A DNA stretch of 64,000 bases from SIG607 sp036307305 (GCA_036307305.1 JAXJXV010000010.1:62001-126000), one strand, 5' to 3'; counted from the first letter of the stretch, positions 8,611-16,754 are shown. The notes: generated by a model from the letters alone, not told the origin. A program made the numbers and translations.

Positions 8611-9516
8611 GTGAGAAAACTTTTTAACGAGTTTTTCTACATACCCCAGCACGGAAAAGTACGTGAAAAAGTAATGCTGATTCGATTGGCATCATTGATT
8701 ACCATTGTAATTCTTTGCCTTGCAGCCATGAGCATTACTGCATACGCCTATTTTTCTTACAATGTCACCTCCGGCTCCAACACGATAAAAGCAGCAAGTT
8801 TCTATACCGACGTTACGGTTCAAATTACTGCTGAGGATGGAACCGTTGTAGAAACAATAACAACAAACACAAGTGACCATAAATCTCACAATGCTTCATT
8901 GGAGGCTAACAAGTCTTATACCATCACGGTGAAGCATAATGAGCGTAGCACAGCGCAGACAGGCTTTGTAATAGTTACCGCTGAAGACTGTGAAACAAGA
9001 TACCATACACAGCAGCTTGGTAGGGACGGTGACGGTAACACCTATACTATTACATTCAAACTTACGCCCGGCGCAAATACCGTTGTTACTTTCCGTTCCC
9101 ATTGGGGTACATCGTCTTTTTATTCTGATTTCAAGGAAATCGGTGAGAATGATGAGCGATACATCATTGACGGCGAAGAAATCAAGCTGATAGTTGGCGG
9201 TGTGGCACCAAGTGCTGAAAACGGCGCATCCGGTGAAACCGAGCCTGCAGGCGAAACAACGACAACTCTGACAACGGACACATCCACCGGCACGGAACCA
9301 TCCGATACAACATCGACTACCACCGAGTCAACAGAAACAAGTGAGCCGACCGATAGTACGACCGAGCCATCTACCTCAACCGTTACCGAACCCACAGTTA
9401 CCGAGCCTGCTACAACGGAACCTGCGACAACTGACACAACAGTTACAACAGAAAGCACAGAAACCCAGCCTACCCAAGAAATCACAGGCGCACCCACCAG
9501 AGAGGCGAGTGAATAA
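8611..9516 (+). CDS. SipW-type secreted protein with Thr/Ser/Glu-rich tail
   Basis: 301 aa. GTG start at 8611 behind AGGAGG. The first 24 residues form an unusual amphipathic extension (FYIPQHGKVREK) before the hydrophobic stretch that ends in SITAYAYFSYN. One beta-rich domain follows (about residues 50-190). The last 100 residues are a low-complexity tail of TTTEST and EPT units, as in wall-spanning stalks, but with no sortase motif after it. It is the last large gene of the array. Its role as a terminal or accessory fibre protein is inference. Confidence 0.7.
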   Translation: MRKLFNEFFYIPQHGKVREKVMLIRLASLITIVILCLAAMSITAYAYFSYNVTSGSNTIKAASFYTDVTVQITAEDGTVVETITTNTSDHKSHNASLEANKSYTITVKHNERSTAQTGFVIVTAEDCETRYHTQQLGRDGDGNTYTITFKLTPGANTVVTFRSHWGTSSFYSDFKEIGENDERYIIDGEEIKLIVGGVAPSAENGASGETEPAGETTTTLTTDTSTGTEPSDTTSTTTESTETSEPTDSTTEPSTSTVTEPTVTEPATTEPATTDTTVTTESTETQPTQEITGAPTREASE

Positions 9517-9519
9517 ATA

Positions 9520-9588
9520 ATGAAGTTTAAAATATTTACCAAAACCTCCCAATTTTTCGGGGGGGGGTACACTTTGTCAACGTTCTAA
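9520..9588 (+). CDS. Candidate 22-aa micro-ORF with a G9 homopolymer tract
   Basis: ATG 9520 opens three bases after the stop of the preceding gene and runs 22 codons to TAA. The predicted peptide ends in SQFFGGGYTLSTF. The three glycines are encoded by nine consecutive G bases (9559-9567), a tract prone to slippage. There is a purine-rich AGAGGCGAG upstream inside the preceding gene but no ideal ribosome site. It may be a translated small peptide, a leader peptide, or chance. I do not recognise it. Confidence 0.35.
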   Translation: MKFKIFTKTSQFFGGGYTLSTF

Positions 9589-9604
9589 AAAGGAGGCCGA
9601 AAGC

Positions 9605-9838
9605 GTGAATAACATCCCTAATACAGAAGAATTTGAGCGTTGTGTTATATGCGGTAAACTGACCTGCGTTCCTATTTCTATGCCAGTTGATTGGCGTGAG
9701 AACTATGAAATTGGACTAGGACAGATATGTGCCGAGTGTGCTAAAATAGAGCGAGAAGCAAAACCATTTGGAAACAAGCTAACCACAGAACAAATTCTGC
9801 AAGCTGTAGAACAATGCAGGAAAGAAAATAATAAATAA
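9605..9838 (+). CDS. Small Cys-rich protein, function unknown
   Basis: 77 aa. GTG 9605 follows AAAAGGAGGCCGAAAGC, a strong ribosome site. CVICGKLTC near residue 13 and CAEC near residue 39 could make a small zinc knuckle. The C-terminal half is predicted helical (LTTEQILQAVEQCRKENNK). It ends the surface-protein block and is followed by a terminator. I do not recognise a family; a regulatory or chaperone-like role would be guesswork. Confidence 0.6.
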   Translation: MNNIPNTEEFERCVICGKLTCVPISMPVDWRENYEIGLGQICAECAKIEREAKPFGNKLTTEQILQAVEQCRKENNK

Positions 9839-9849
9839 TAGTAAAGCTA

Positions 9850-9890
9850 AAAACACAGTTCTTTCATCAAAAAAAGAACTGTGTTTTTTC
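9850..9890 (+). terminator. Intrinsic terminator after the surface-protein block
   Basis: Perfect 15-bp stem (9850-9864 with 9873-9887) followed by a T run. Confidence 0.9.
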
Positions 9891-10004
9891 TATTTGCGCT
9901 CAAAAAGTGTTCCAATAGAGCAAATATTCGCTGATTTTTATGTTTTTGACCCTCCATTTAAGTTTTCTTGAAACTCAAATAAAACCTTTTTTACATTTTT
10001 ATCA

Positions 10005-10036
10005 AAGAGTCGCGGAGTCGCGGCTCTTAATTTTTT
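10005..10036 (+). terminator. Terminator-like hairpin in the leader of the XRE gene
   Basis: A 10-bp stem (10005-10014 with 10019-10028, one G-T pair, loop GAGT) is followed by AATTTTTTG. It lies 20 bases before the next start codon, so it either ends upstream transcripts or acts as an attenuator. Confidence 0.55.
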
Positions 10037-10056
10037 GTGTAAAAGAGGTTTTTTCT

Positions 10057-10290
10057 ATGTTAGACAGAACAGAGTACGAAAATTATTGGTACGCTTTCCA
10101 ACAGAAGTTGGATAAACTTTTGGACGAGCGTAATATGTCCTATCGGCAATTAAGTATTGAACTTGGCAAATCCCCTGGATATATTCACGATGTTCTCAGC
10201 CGAAGAATTGATCCGTCAACTATATCTTTGTTTGAAATGGCAGCATATTTTGATTGCTCAATATGGGATTTTTTAAATATTACCAAGTAA
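10057..10290 (+). CDS. Small XRE-family helix-turn-helix regulator
   Basis: 77 aa. I chose ATG 10057 because AAAAGAGG lies just upstream; the longer in-frame start at 9940 would translate through the hairpin at 10005. The HTH core is MSYRQLSIELGKSPGYIHDVLSRRIDPSTISLFEMAAYF, with the usual layout of a Cro/C1-type domain and little else. It is likely a single-domain repressor. It opens the mobile region containing the structured DNA and the recombinases, so it may control those genes. Confidence 0.75.
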   Translation: MLDRTEYENYWYAFQQKLDKLLDERNMSYRQLSIELGKSPGYIHDVLSRRIDPSTISLFEMAAYFDCSIWDFLNITK

Positions 10291-10614
10291 AAGTTGCGGT
10301 GTATCGTTTGTCAAACAACACATCGGGCAAATCTATTGACGATAAAAAATCTGCGTGTTAAACTGACTATGCTACTTTTAAAATAAAGCAGGAGTGTATT
10401 CGAAAGATAACGAAAAATGCAATGTTCCCAAAGGGTTAATTGCGCTTGTTTGTTATGCTTTGCTCCTGCGTATAGGGCAAAGGCAAAAGGACTGCAAGTT
10501 AGCACTTAACCTTGAGGGTTAGGTGCTTTTTTGTTATCTTTTTGCCTTCTTTTGTGTTTTGTTCTCCGCTAAGTGACGGGTTCAAAATAAACGCATAAAG
10601 GAAGGTGGTTCAAA
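10291..10614. other. Intergenic region with one terminator, no gene seen
   Basis: I see no convincing gene in these 324 bases. The only clear signal is the hairpin at 10501-10532. The end of the stretch carries an AAAGGAAGGTGG ribosome-site-like sequence leading into an 8-codon ORF at 10615-10641. Confidence 0.5.
10501..10532 (+). terminator. Intrinsic terminator
   Basis: An 11-bp stem, 10501-10511 with 10517-10527, has a TTGAG loop and a T-rich tail. It separates the XRE gene from the structured region. Confidence 0.8.
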
Positions 10615-11460
10615 ATGATTGTATTTGATAATGGAAGCTAGTTGCACCAAAGGTTTGGTGCCGAGTGCTAAAGTCTGAGTTCTGCGACGGACTGAAAATC
10701 ACTAGCAGAAAACCATTGAAGTTGGGTTAAACTTCATCAGCCGATGCTCTAAGGCTGATTATCCGCATAACCAACATAACAGGAAACTTGGAATTAAAGA
10801 GCTATCACAGTTACGGCAGCGGACATAGTGATAAATGAGGTAGATAGGCATTGGACCTATTACGGTGCCCGGTTTTATGATTTCCGCAAAAAATCAGAAC
10901 CCACTTTCACGCGGTGGTCTGAAGAAGGTAAGTAGGAAAAGTCGTGATATACAAAGCCCTTCACAAAGGCGATGTGAACTAAAAAGTGCGGATAGCAGAG
11001 CCGTTACGAAGTAAGGATTGTTCGACTGCGAACCTGCGCACACGGCAGACCTGAGGTAACAGTGTGACAAAACCACTTGAGCACAGTGGGCGAAAGAAGC
11101 GAAGTGCAATATACAGAACTGCTTTCACTTATGGCATTCTGTGAACGAAAATAAGTGCGTAGCCTGCATAGACGAGACGGACATCAGCTTCGATTGCAGA
11201 AAATGCTTGTATCAGCAATGACGGAAAGTTGACGGCTTTTAGTCTTAGATCCGAATGTTTTTGGTAGCTTTTAATCGTATGAAAAGCCCTGCCGGACAAT
11301 CTGTGGTTGAGGGATTGCATATTGACCGTTCGATGAATGGGACTATATTCGGCATTGTGCAGTAATTTATTTGCACTCTTGTTTCAAGAGAACGCACATA
11401 AGGAACCTCATTATTTTTTATATTTAATTTTCTGTGTTGGGTACGAGGTTCCGTTGTACT
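10615..11460 (+). ncRNA. Candidate large structured noncoding RNA
   Basis: About 0.8 kb with no plausible gene but many adjacent stems. Examples are 10644-10650/10655-10661, 10717-10723/10730-10736 directly abutting 10736-10742/10753-10759, 11073-11077/11085-11089, 11126-11132/11151-11157 and 11402-11409/11445-11452. GAAA-type loops and A-rich joining segments are frequent. An ORF of 8 codons with a good ribosome site (10615-10641) precedes it. I looked for group II domain V and group I core motifs and did not find them. Size and the neighbouring recombinases recall the ROOL and GOLLD classes of giant mobile-element RNAs, but I cannot confirm membership. The strand is inferred from surrounding genes and T-rich tails. 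Confidence 0.45.
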
Positions 11461-11557
11461 CACCCTTATGGGAACAATTTAATAATGATATTAATTTCGA
11501 TATGATTCACGTTTAAAATGACTGTCTTTAAGGAATGATGATGACTCTCTTTTATGG

Positions 11558-11737
11558 GAGTGCAACAGTTTCTTTAGGACTGAAGGTCATAAAGAAACTG
11601 TTGCACTCGGATTCGAGTGGAGCCTGTTGTCAAGGCGCTAAGACAAAACAGTATAAAAGAATCAAAAAGAAACACTACCTGAATACCAATGGGATAACTA
11701 TATCCTTACGCCTTGACAACATCATTTTTCGATGATG
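11558..11737. repeat. Long perfect inverted repeats (19-bp hairpin and 13-bp stem)
   Basis: Bases 11558-11576 pair perfectly with 11590-11608 around a 13-base loop. Next to it, 11625-11637 (TGTTGTCAAGGCG) pairs perfectly with 11709-11721 over a 71-base interior, and a small CATCA/TGATG hairpin ends at 11737. These could be ends of a non-autonomous element, recombinase sites, or the 3' part of the structured RNA. Confidence 0.6.
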
Positions 11738-11880
11738 AATGATTTACATTTTGAAATTATTTTTTAAGAGCAATTAAAGAATAGTTTTAGGTTTTTTCAC
11801 GCCTGCGGCTAACCTCTAAACATATAATAACTTTCGTTTTTTGATGACGACGGAAAAGATGACTATCGTTTTTGTAAGCC

Positions 11881-11925
11881 GGCTCACATAGGCTGTGAAT
11901 CGGCCTATGTGAGCCAAAATTTTTT
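11881..11925 (+). terminator. Strong hairpin with T tract upstream of the tyrosine recombinase
   Basis: A perfect 13-bp stem (GGCTCACATAGGC at 11881-11893 with 11903-11915) is followed by AAAATTTTTTG. It is probably the terminator of whatever is transcribed across 10.6-11.8 kb. Confidence 0.75.
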
Positions 11926-12099
11926 GAGTAATAAATTTCGTCAATAAATTCCTAGGCGAAGAAGATACATAAAGAATAAAATTTTCGTACACAAATTTTA
12001 TTCCCCTATAAAAGCTGTGAACGAAATTTTAGATACAGGTGCAAGGTTCTGGGAGAGCAGAGTTGTGTACCAAAAATTTTTGAAGAAAGGAGAAAGGTA

Positions 12100-13050
12100 A
12101 TGGCTGATAAAAAGAGAACAAACGAAGATCAGATATTTGATCAACTGAATAAGGCGTACAAGTGTAATAATACCAAGAGCTTTGTAACTCAGAACGACTA
12201 TTATAAGTACGCCAAGATGATGGGAAGCTTTTATGCTAAAAACTTTAACGGTCAGAAATTCGTTAATATCTCGGGTAAACACCTTCGCGCTTATGTTGAA
12301 GATATGAAACAAAAAAGCCTTGCACCCACTACTATGAGAGCAAGACTGTCGGGTATCCGCTTTTATTACGAGATTATGGGCGGCAAGAACCGTCTGCCTG
12401 ATAATGAGTCGTTAGGGTTAGATAAGCGCAGACTTGGAAAAGAAGACAGAGCGTGGCTCAAAGAAGAAATTGCGGGCGGATTGGTACTCTCCCAAAAGCA
12501 CGGCAGAATGGATGTATATTTCAGTATTAAGCTTGGTGCAAACTTTGGGCTTAGACGTATTGAGTGCTGCCGTATTCGTCTTGACTGCATAGAACGTGCA
12601 TTACGCTACGATGAACTTACAGTTAAAGGCAAAGGCGGTCAGCGCCGTGCGATACCCGTTGTAACGAAAGAGCAGAAAGAACTTCTAATAGAACTATATA
12701 ACTTTGCAAAGAAAAACAAGCTGCAGTCAATGGAGTATATTATTAGTCCTAACGGTAAAGGCGGCGTGAAACACGAAAAGGAATCTTTAGAAAATTGGAT
12801 GACTGCCCACAGAGATAAGTTTACGGTGCAAAACCGCACCGAACAGACAAAGCCCGGTGAAAAACCGAAAAAGGATGTTTTAACTTGGCACGGACTTCGT
12901 TATTATTACGCACAGAATGAATATAAGAGATTAAAAGACGACGGTTTTTACAAGCCGAAACACAAGGCAAGCGAAGCACTTGGACATCACAGACCGGATA
13001 TTACGAACACCTATCTTGCAGAAAAGCCTGTAAGAAAGCGCAAACAATAA
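12100..13050 (+). CDS. Tyrosine recombinase/integrase
   Basis: 316 aa. ATG 12100 follows GAAAGGAGAAAGG. Residues 1-100 look like a SAM-like core-binding domain, and the C-terminal part is the catalytic domain. The conserved set is present: R152 in GLRR, a Lys in VKGKGG (176/178), H264 and R267 in WHGLR, H296 in GHHRPD and the nucleophile Y305 in TNTYL. It is therefore likely active in DNA strand exchange. It sits between the structured-DNA region and a second, unrelated (serine) recombinase. Its attachment site is not identifiable from this window alone. Confidence 0.88.
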   Translation: MADKKRTNEDQIFDQLNKAYKCNNTKSFVTQNDYYKYAKMMGSFYAKNFNGQKFVNISGKHLRAYVEDMKQKSLAPTTMRARLSGIRFYYEIMGGKNRLPDNESLGLDKRRLGKEDRAWLKEEIAGGLVLSQKHGRMDVYFSIKLGANFGLRRIECCRIRLDCIERALRYDELTVKGKGGQRRAIPVVTKEQKELLIELYNFAKKNKLQSMEYIISPNGKGGVKHEKESLENWMTAHRDKFTVQNRTEQTKPGEKPKKDVLTWHGLRYYYAQNEYKRLKDDGFYKPKHKASEALGHHRPDITNTYLAEKPVRKRKQ

Positions 13051-13128
13051 CGTTGATTATTCATAGATGAAGGAGCTATTTAATTTATATACGAAAATCT
13101 TTGATTTTCATATGACTTGGGAAGTATG

Positions 13129-13163
13129 AGTCAGGTACCGTCTCTCCACGATGCCTGACTTTT
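13129..13163 (+). terminator. Hairpin after the tyrosine recombinase
   Basis: AGTCAGG (13129-13135) pairs with CCTGACT (13154-13160), followed by a short T run. A small GAAAATC/GATTTTC hairpin lies just before it. Confidence 0.5.
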
Positions 13164-13263
13164 AAGAAAGAATTCGAAACAAACGCGTTTTGGTATAGAG
13201 GACAAGACGCAAATCATATTTTAATAAAAGAAAAATACTCGCAAAAGGAAGGAGACGGACTGC

Positions 13264-13431
13264 ATGGTAAAATATGTCGCACAGTCTTGGGAGCAGAAAA
13301 TCGGCAACAAAATCGTATCGATTACAAATTTAACTCCTCAATTTTCTGTGGACGAAAAAAGAGAAGTAAAACTACAAATAGAAGCAAAATTATATGATGT
13401 TTTTTATAAATATATGTCCCGTAAACCTTGA
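13264..13431 (+). CDS. Small conserved-looking protein upstream of the serine recombinase
   Basis: 55 aa. ATG 13264 lies behind AAAGGAAGGAGACGG, an excellent ribosome site. The product begins MVKYVAQSWEQ and is mostly hydrophilic with a predicted helix at the end (EVKLQIEAKLYDVFYKYM). Its stop overlaps the promoter of the serine recombinase. Small ORFs in this position are frequent in serine-recombinase modules of Clostridia, but I know of no function. A recombination accessory or directionality role is only a possibility. Confidence 0.65.
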   Translation: MVKYVAQSWEQKIGNKIVSITNLTPQFSVDEKREVKLQIEAKLYDVFYKYMSRKP

Positions 13432-13456
13432 AGAAAAAGGGCTGTTATGGTATAAT
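13428..13456 (+). promoter_or_regulatory. Sigma-A type promoter for the serine recombinase
   Basis: TTGAAG, 17-base spacer, TATAAT, located 48 bases before the start codon. Confidence 0.75.
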
Positions 13457-13503
13457 ATATATGTCAGCAGCTCCGCTTCTTTTTGCGAAGAAGGGAGTAA
13501 AAA

Positions 13504-15012
13504 TTGAATCTTTTTGACGCAATTTATGCAAGACAATCGGTTGACAGGATAGACAGCATATCTGTTGAAAGTCAAATCGAGTTTTGCAAAAAGGAAGTGA
13601 CAGGAGAAAGTTATAAAGTTTATACCGACAAGGGTTATAGTGGCAAAAACATAGACCGCCCTGCGTTTCAAGACCTGTTGCGTGATATTGAGGCAGGTAA
13701 AGTAAACCGTGTTATCGTTTATCGTCTTGATCGTATCAGTCGTTCGGTGCTCGATTTTGCTAATTTAATTGAAGTGTTTCAAAAGAACAAGGTTGACTTT
13801 GTCAGCACAATGGAGAAATTCGACACCTCAACACCTATTGGCAAGGCTATGCTGATGATTGTTATGATTTTCGCACAGCTTGAGCGTGAGACCATTCAAC
13901 AACGTGTTATTGATGCATATTCATCACGAAGCAAACGTGGGTTTTATATGGGTGGCAGAGTACCGTTCGGATTTGAACTGGTTGAAACAACCATAGACGG
14001 AATACGAACAAAAATGTATAAGCCCATTGAGGAAGAAGCAGAGGTTATTCGATTGATATTTTCAATGTATTCAAAGCCTCAAACCTCGTTCGGCGATGTT
14101 ATGCGTTACTTGGAAGAGCACGGCATACGAAAGCGTGACGGCAAGCTCTTTAATAGAAGCCGTTTGCGTGATGTGGTAATCAACCCTGCGTATGTAAAAG
14201 CCGACTATCAGCTTTATGAATTTTTTAAAGCGCAAGGCACAAACATTGTCAATAACCCAGGTGATTTTATCGGTATAAACGGAGCGTATCTTTATTCGGG
14301 CGACAATCTTAAACGAAAAACCATATCTTTAGTAGGACACACATTGGTTTTGGCTCCCCACGAGGGGCTTGTTGATTCGGCAACGTGGATTAAATGCCGT
14401 TCCAAGTGCTTAAACAACCAAAGCGTTGCACGGCCTATCAAGGCAAAAGCAACCTGGCTTGCGGGTAAGATTAAATGCGCTAACTGTGGATATGCTTTAA
14501 CCGCTAAGATTTATAAATGTAAAACTAAGTCCGATAACCGTTATTATCTCTGCACAAACAAATATCACGCCGGTGGTTGCCATTTTGGTTCATTGGATGC
14601 TGATGTTGTGGATGACATTGTATTCAAAGAAATGCAGAAGAAATTAGCGGAGTTTCAAACACTGTCAAAGAAAAAGCAGGACGGCTGTAACCTGCAAGTA
14701 GTAAAACTAAAAACACGTATAGAAGAGATTGACAAAGAAATATCCTCTTTGCTCGAAAAAATCTCTGCGGCAAATGACACAGTAATGCAGTACATAAATA
14801 ACCGCATTTCCGAGCTTGACGCTGAAAAGAAAGAACTTGGCGCCGAGATTGTATCGTTAGATAATGACCGCATAGATGATGTGGGAGAAATCAGCGGATA
14901 TTTTGAGCATTGGGATGAACTGTCGGTGAGCGACAAAATCACGGTGGTTGACTGCTTGATAGAGCGCATAACCGCCTCAAAAGAAAGCATTGAAATCAAG
15001 TGGAAAATATAA
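13504..15012 (+). CDS. Large serine recombinase
   Basis: 502 aa. TTG 13504 follows GAAGGGAG; no in-frame ATG fits better. The resolvase domain occupies about residues 5-145, with the catalytic S12 in YARQSVD and the conserved YRLDRISRS and FAQLERE motifs. The recombinase domain follows (about 165-290), then a zinc-ribbon (CANCG near 328 and CxxxxxxxxC near 356-365). A coiled-coil runs from about 380 to 465 and the C-terminus ends in IEIKWKI. This is the complete layout of site-specific large serine recombinases of mobile elements. No cargo between it and the next chromosomal-looking genes suggests a minimal or decayed element. Confidence 0.92.
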   Translation: MNLFDAIYARQSVDRIDSISVESQIEFCKKEVTGESYKVYTDKGYSGKNIDRPAFQDLLRDIEAGKVNRVIVYRLDRISRSVLDFANLIEVFQKNKVDFVSTMEKFDTSTPIGKAMLMIVMIFAQLERETIQQRVIDAYSSRSKRGFYMGGRVPFGFELVETTIDGIRTKMYKPIEEEAEVIRLIFSMYSKPQTSFGDVMRYLEEHGIRKRDGKLFNRSRLRDVVINPAYVKADYQLYEFFKAQGTNIVNNPGDFIGINGAYLYSGDNLKRKTISLVGHTLVLAPHEGLVDSATWIKCRSKCLNNQSVARPIKAKATWLAGKIKCANCGYALTAKIYKCKTKSDNRYYLCTNKYHAGGCHFGSLDADVVDDIVFKEMQKKLAEFQTLSKKKQDGCNLQVVKLKTRIEEIDKEISSLLEKISAANDTVMQYINNRISELDAEKKELGAEIVSLDNDRIDDVGEISGYFEHWDELSVSDKITVVDCLIERITASKESIEIKWKI

Positions 15013-15145
15013 AATAGAAGACGTCGCAAAAGCATTTCACCATTGTTGTTCAGGTGAAGCTTTAAGACTTACAGCAGACAAACTGGACAGCAAGAATTTT
15101 TATGCATGTAATCCTTCTTTTGATAAGAACTGTCCAAAACGATAA
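15002..15145 (+). pseudogene. Possible C-terminal gene remnant at the element edge
   Basis: A different frame from the recombinase stays open across its 3' end to a stop at 15145 and reads like protein (SGEALRLTADKLDSKNFYAC, then NPSFDKNCPKR). There is no start codon with a ribosome site. It could be the tail of a chromosomal gene split by integration. I do not recognise the family. Confidence 0.25.
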
Positions 15146-15146
15146 A

Positions 15147-15180
15147 AAAATAAGCTATCTCATTAGAGATAGCTTATTTT
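15147..15180. terminator. Bidirectional terminator
   Basis: A perfect 15-bp stem (15147-15161 with 15166-15180) with A and T tracts on the two sides lies between the converging recombinase and XRE genes. The stop codon of the minus-strand gene overlaps its last base. Confidence 0.85.
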
Positions 15181-15791
15181 CATTCTTTTGATATTACCTT
15201 TTTACTCCAGCTTTTTTGTTTACAGTGAGGGCATCTGAGGTATCTTGTTCTGCCCATATGCATTGATAAATTAACAGCCTTAAAGGTAGGAACATAGCGG
15301 TATCCGCATTTCTTGCACTTATAGTATCCTGCTACCTGTTCGATTTTGAGAGCAAAGAGCAGTCCTGCAAAGCAAGGGATAAAGCCTGAAAAAACAATGA
15401 TGGTTCTTTTCCATTCTTCAATTTCCATAAGTGAGCCGATTATAATCGGTATAAGCAGAACTATTATAGACAGGATTCCTACGACCCATTCAATAGCAAG
15501 TAGCCGTTTATCGCTTTGCTCTTTTTCTTTTATCACATCAAGCAATCTGTTTTCCAATTCTTTGTTATAATTTTCCATACCTACAACCTCCCCGTTGAGT
15601 AAATCGTTAACGCTGATTTTAAGAATGTCACAAAGACTGAGCATTATAGAGGAATCGGGCAGAGATTTGCCGCGTTCCCATTTAGATACTGCGCGGTCAG
15701 TGATGTTTAGTTTTTCTGCCAGTTGCATTTGCGTCAGTTTTTCTGCTTTTCTGCGCTCTGCTATAAAATTTCCGATTTTTTTCTGGTTCAT
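15180..15791 (-). CDS. XRE-family regulator with membrane and zinc-ribbon segments
   Basis: 203 aa on the minus strand; start at 15791 behind AAAGGAGGCGACAGG. Residues 1-66 are a Cro/C1 HTH (LTQMQLAEKLNITDRAVSKWERGKSLPD). A short coiled region and two hydrophobic segments follow (about residues 103-124 and 131-148). The C-terminus has two CxxC pairs (YKCKKCGYRY and LRCPHCKQKSW), a zinc ribbon. Such HTH-membrane proteins occur widely in Clostridia and may couple a membrane or metal signal to transcription. No obvious target gene is adjacent except the glycosidase operon further along the same strand. Confidence 0.8.
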   Translation of the reverse strand: MNQKKIGNFIAERRKAEKLTQMQLAEKLNITDRAVSKWERGKSLPDSSIMLSLCDILKISVNDLLNGEVVGMENYNKELENRLLDVIKEKEQSDKRLLAIEWVVGILSIIVLLIPIIIGSLMEIEEWKRTIIVFSGFIPCFAGLLFALKIEQVAGYYKCKKCGYRYVPTFKAVNLSMHMGRTRYLRCPHCKQKSWSKKVISKE

Positions 15792-15874
15792 CCTGTCGCC
15801 TCCTTTGTAATTATTTTATTCTGAAAACAAGGGGAAGTCTACATACCGTTGGTTGAGTTTATTATATTATAACA

Positions 15875-15908
15875 CAAAAACAGATAGTTTTGAAGCTATC
15901 TGTTTTTG
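15875..15908. terminator. Terminator of the glycosidase/activase operon
   Basis: A 13-bp stem CAAAAACAGATAG with its complement, 15875-15887 and 15896-15908, with T tract on the minus strand side. Confidence 0.8.
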
Positions 15909-15916
15909 TATTTGTA

Positions 15917-16741
15917 TTATTCGAATATTTTTTTTAGTTCTTTCATTCTTTGGTCATCAGGCACTTTGAAAATTACAGGTTCTTTTCCAATAGCTCTGTA
16001 TTTGTTTTCACCCATGGCGTGATATGGAAGAAGCTCAATTTTTTGAGGTTTGCCGTTCTGCTCAAAAAATTCTTTTATTTTAGTCATTTCCTCTAGGCTG
16101 TCATTAACATCTTTTATAACAGGGATTCTTATCCATAGGGTTTTATCTGTTTTAAGTAGTTTTTTTAGGTTTTCTAAAATAAGAGCGTTATCTACGCCAA
16201 CGTATTTTTTGTGTTTTTCACCGTCAAAACATTTAAAATCGTAAAGGAACATATCGGTATAGGGTAGAACCTTTTCAAAAAACTCCCATTTCACGTGACC
16301 CGCTGTATCAACTGCAGTATGTATACCGTTCTCTTTAGAGGCTTTTAAAAGCTCAAAAAGGAAATCGGTCTGAAGCATACATTCTCCGCCTGAAAAGGTT
16401 ACGCCGCCATCTGAGTTGTCATAAAATATTTTATCCTTAACGATATCTTCTATAACCTCTTTTACGGTATAATCCTTACCGCATATCTGACGGGCGTCAA
16501 CAGGGCAGTAAAGAGTGCATTTCCCACAAAACACACACTCGTTATGCTCACATAATTCTTTGCATTTTCCACAGCCTGTACATTTGTCTTTATAAAACAG
16601 CATTTGAGTATCAAAACTCTGGCTTTCAGGATTATGGCACCAAGCACATTTAAGATTACAGCCCTTGAAAAAGACTGTCGTTCTGATTCCCGGTCCGTCG
16701 ACAAACGAGCCGTGCTGTATATCGAATATTTTTCCTGTCAT
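15917..16741 (-). CDS. Glycyl-radical-enzyme activating enzyme (radical SAM)
   Basis: 274 aa on the minus strand. The radical SAM cluster motif CNLKCAWC sits near residue 29, preceded by DGPGIRTTVFFKGC, the signature of pyruvate-formate-lyase-type activases. Residues 53-83 hold two ferredoxin-type clusters (CTGCGKCKELC and CVFCGKCTLYC), as in activases of the larger glycyl radical enzyme subgroup. GGECMLQ is the SAM-binding GGE motif. The partner glycyl radical enzyme is not in the window. It is the last gene of a three-gene operon with two glycosidase-like genes, 13 bases after the second, so the missing partner may act on a sugar-derived substrate; that is inference. Confidence 0.85.
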   Translation of the reverse strand: MTGKIFDIQHGSFVDGPGIRTTVFFKGCNLKCAWCHNPESQSFDTQMLFYKDKCTGCGKCKELCEHNECVFCGKCTLYCPVDARQICGKDYTVKEVIEDIVKDKIFYDNSDGGVTFSGGECMLQTDFLFELLKASKENGIHTAVDTAGHVKWEFFEKVLPYTDMFLYDFKCFDGEKHKKYVGVDNALILENLKKLLKTDKTLWIRIPVIKDVNDSLEEMTKIKEFFEQNGKPQKIELLPYHAMGENKYRAIGKEPVIFKVPDDQRMKELKKIFE

Positions 16742-16754
16742 AAAATAACTCCAA

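Noticed and set aside
9520..9588. G9 run as an assembly or sequencing artefact that hides a frameshift of the SipW-type gene
   Set aside because: The upstream gene already ends at 9516 after a normal low-complexity tail, so no frame needs the run to be corrected.
10615..11460. Group II intron interrupting a gene that starts MIVFDNGS
   Set aside because: The short ORF ends in TAG right before the structured part, but I found no domain V hairpin, no GUGYG-type start at a fitting place and no reverse transcriptase, and the ORF does not resume downstream.
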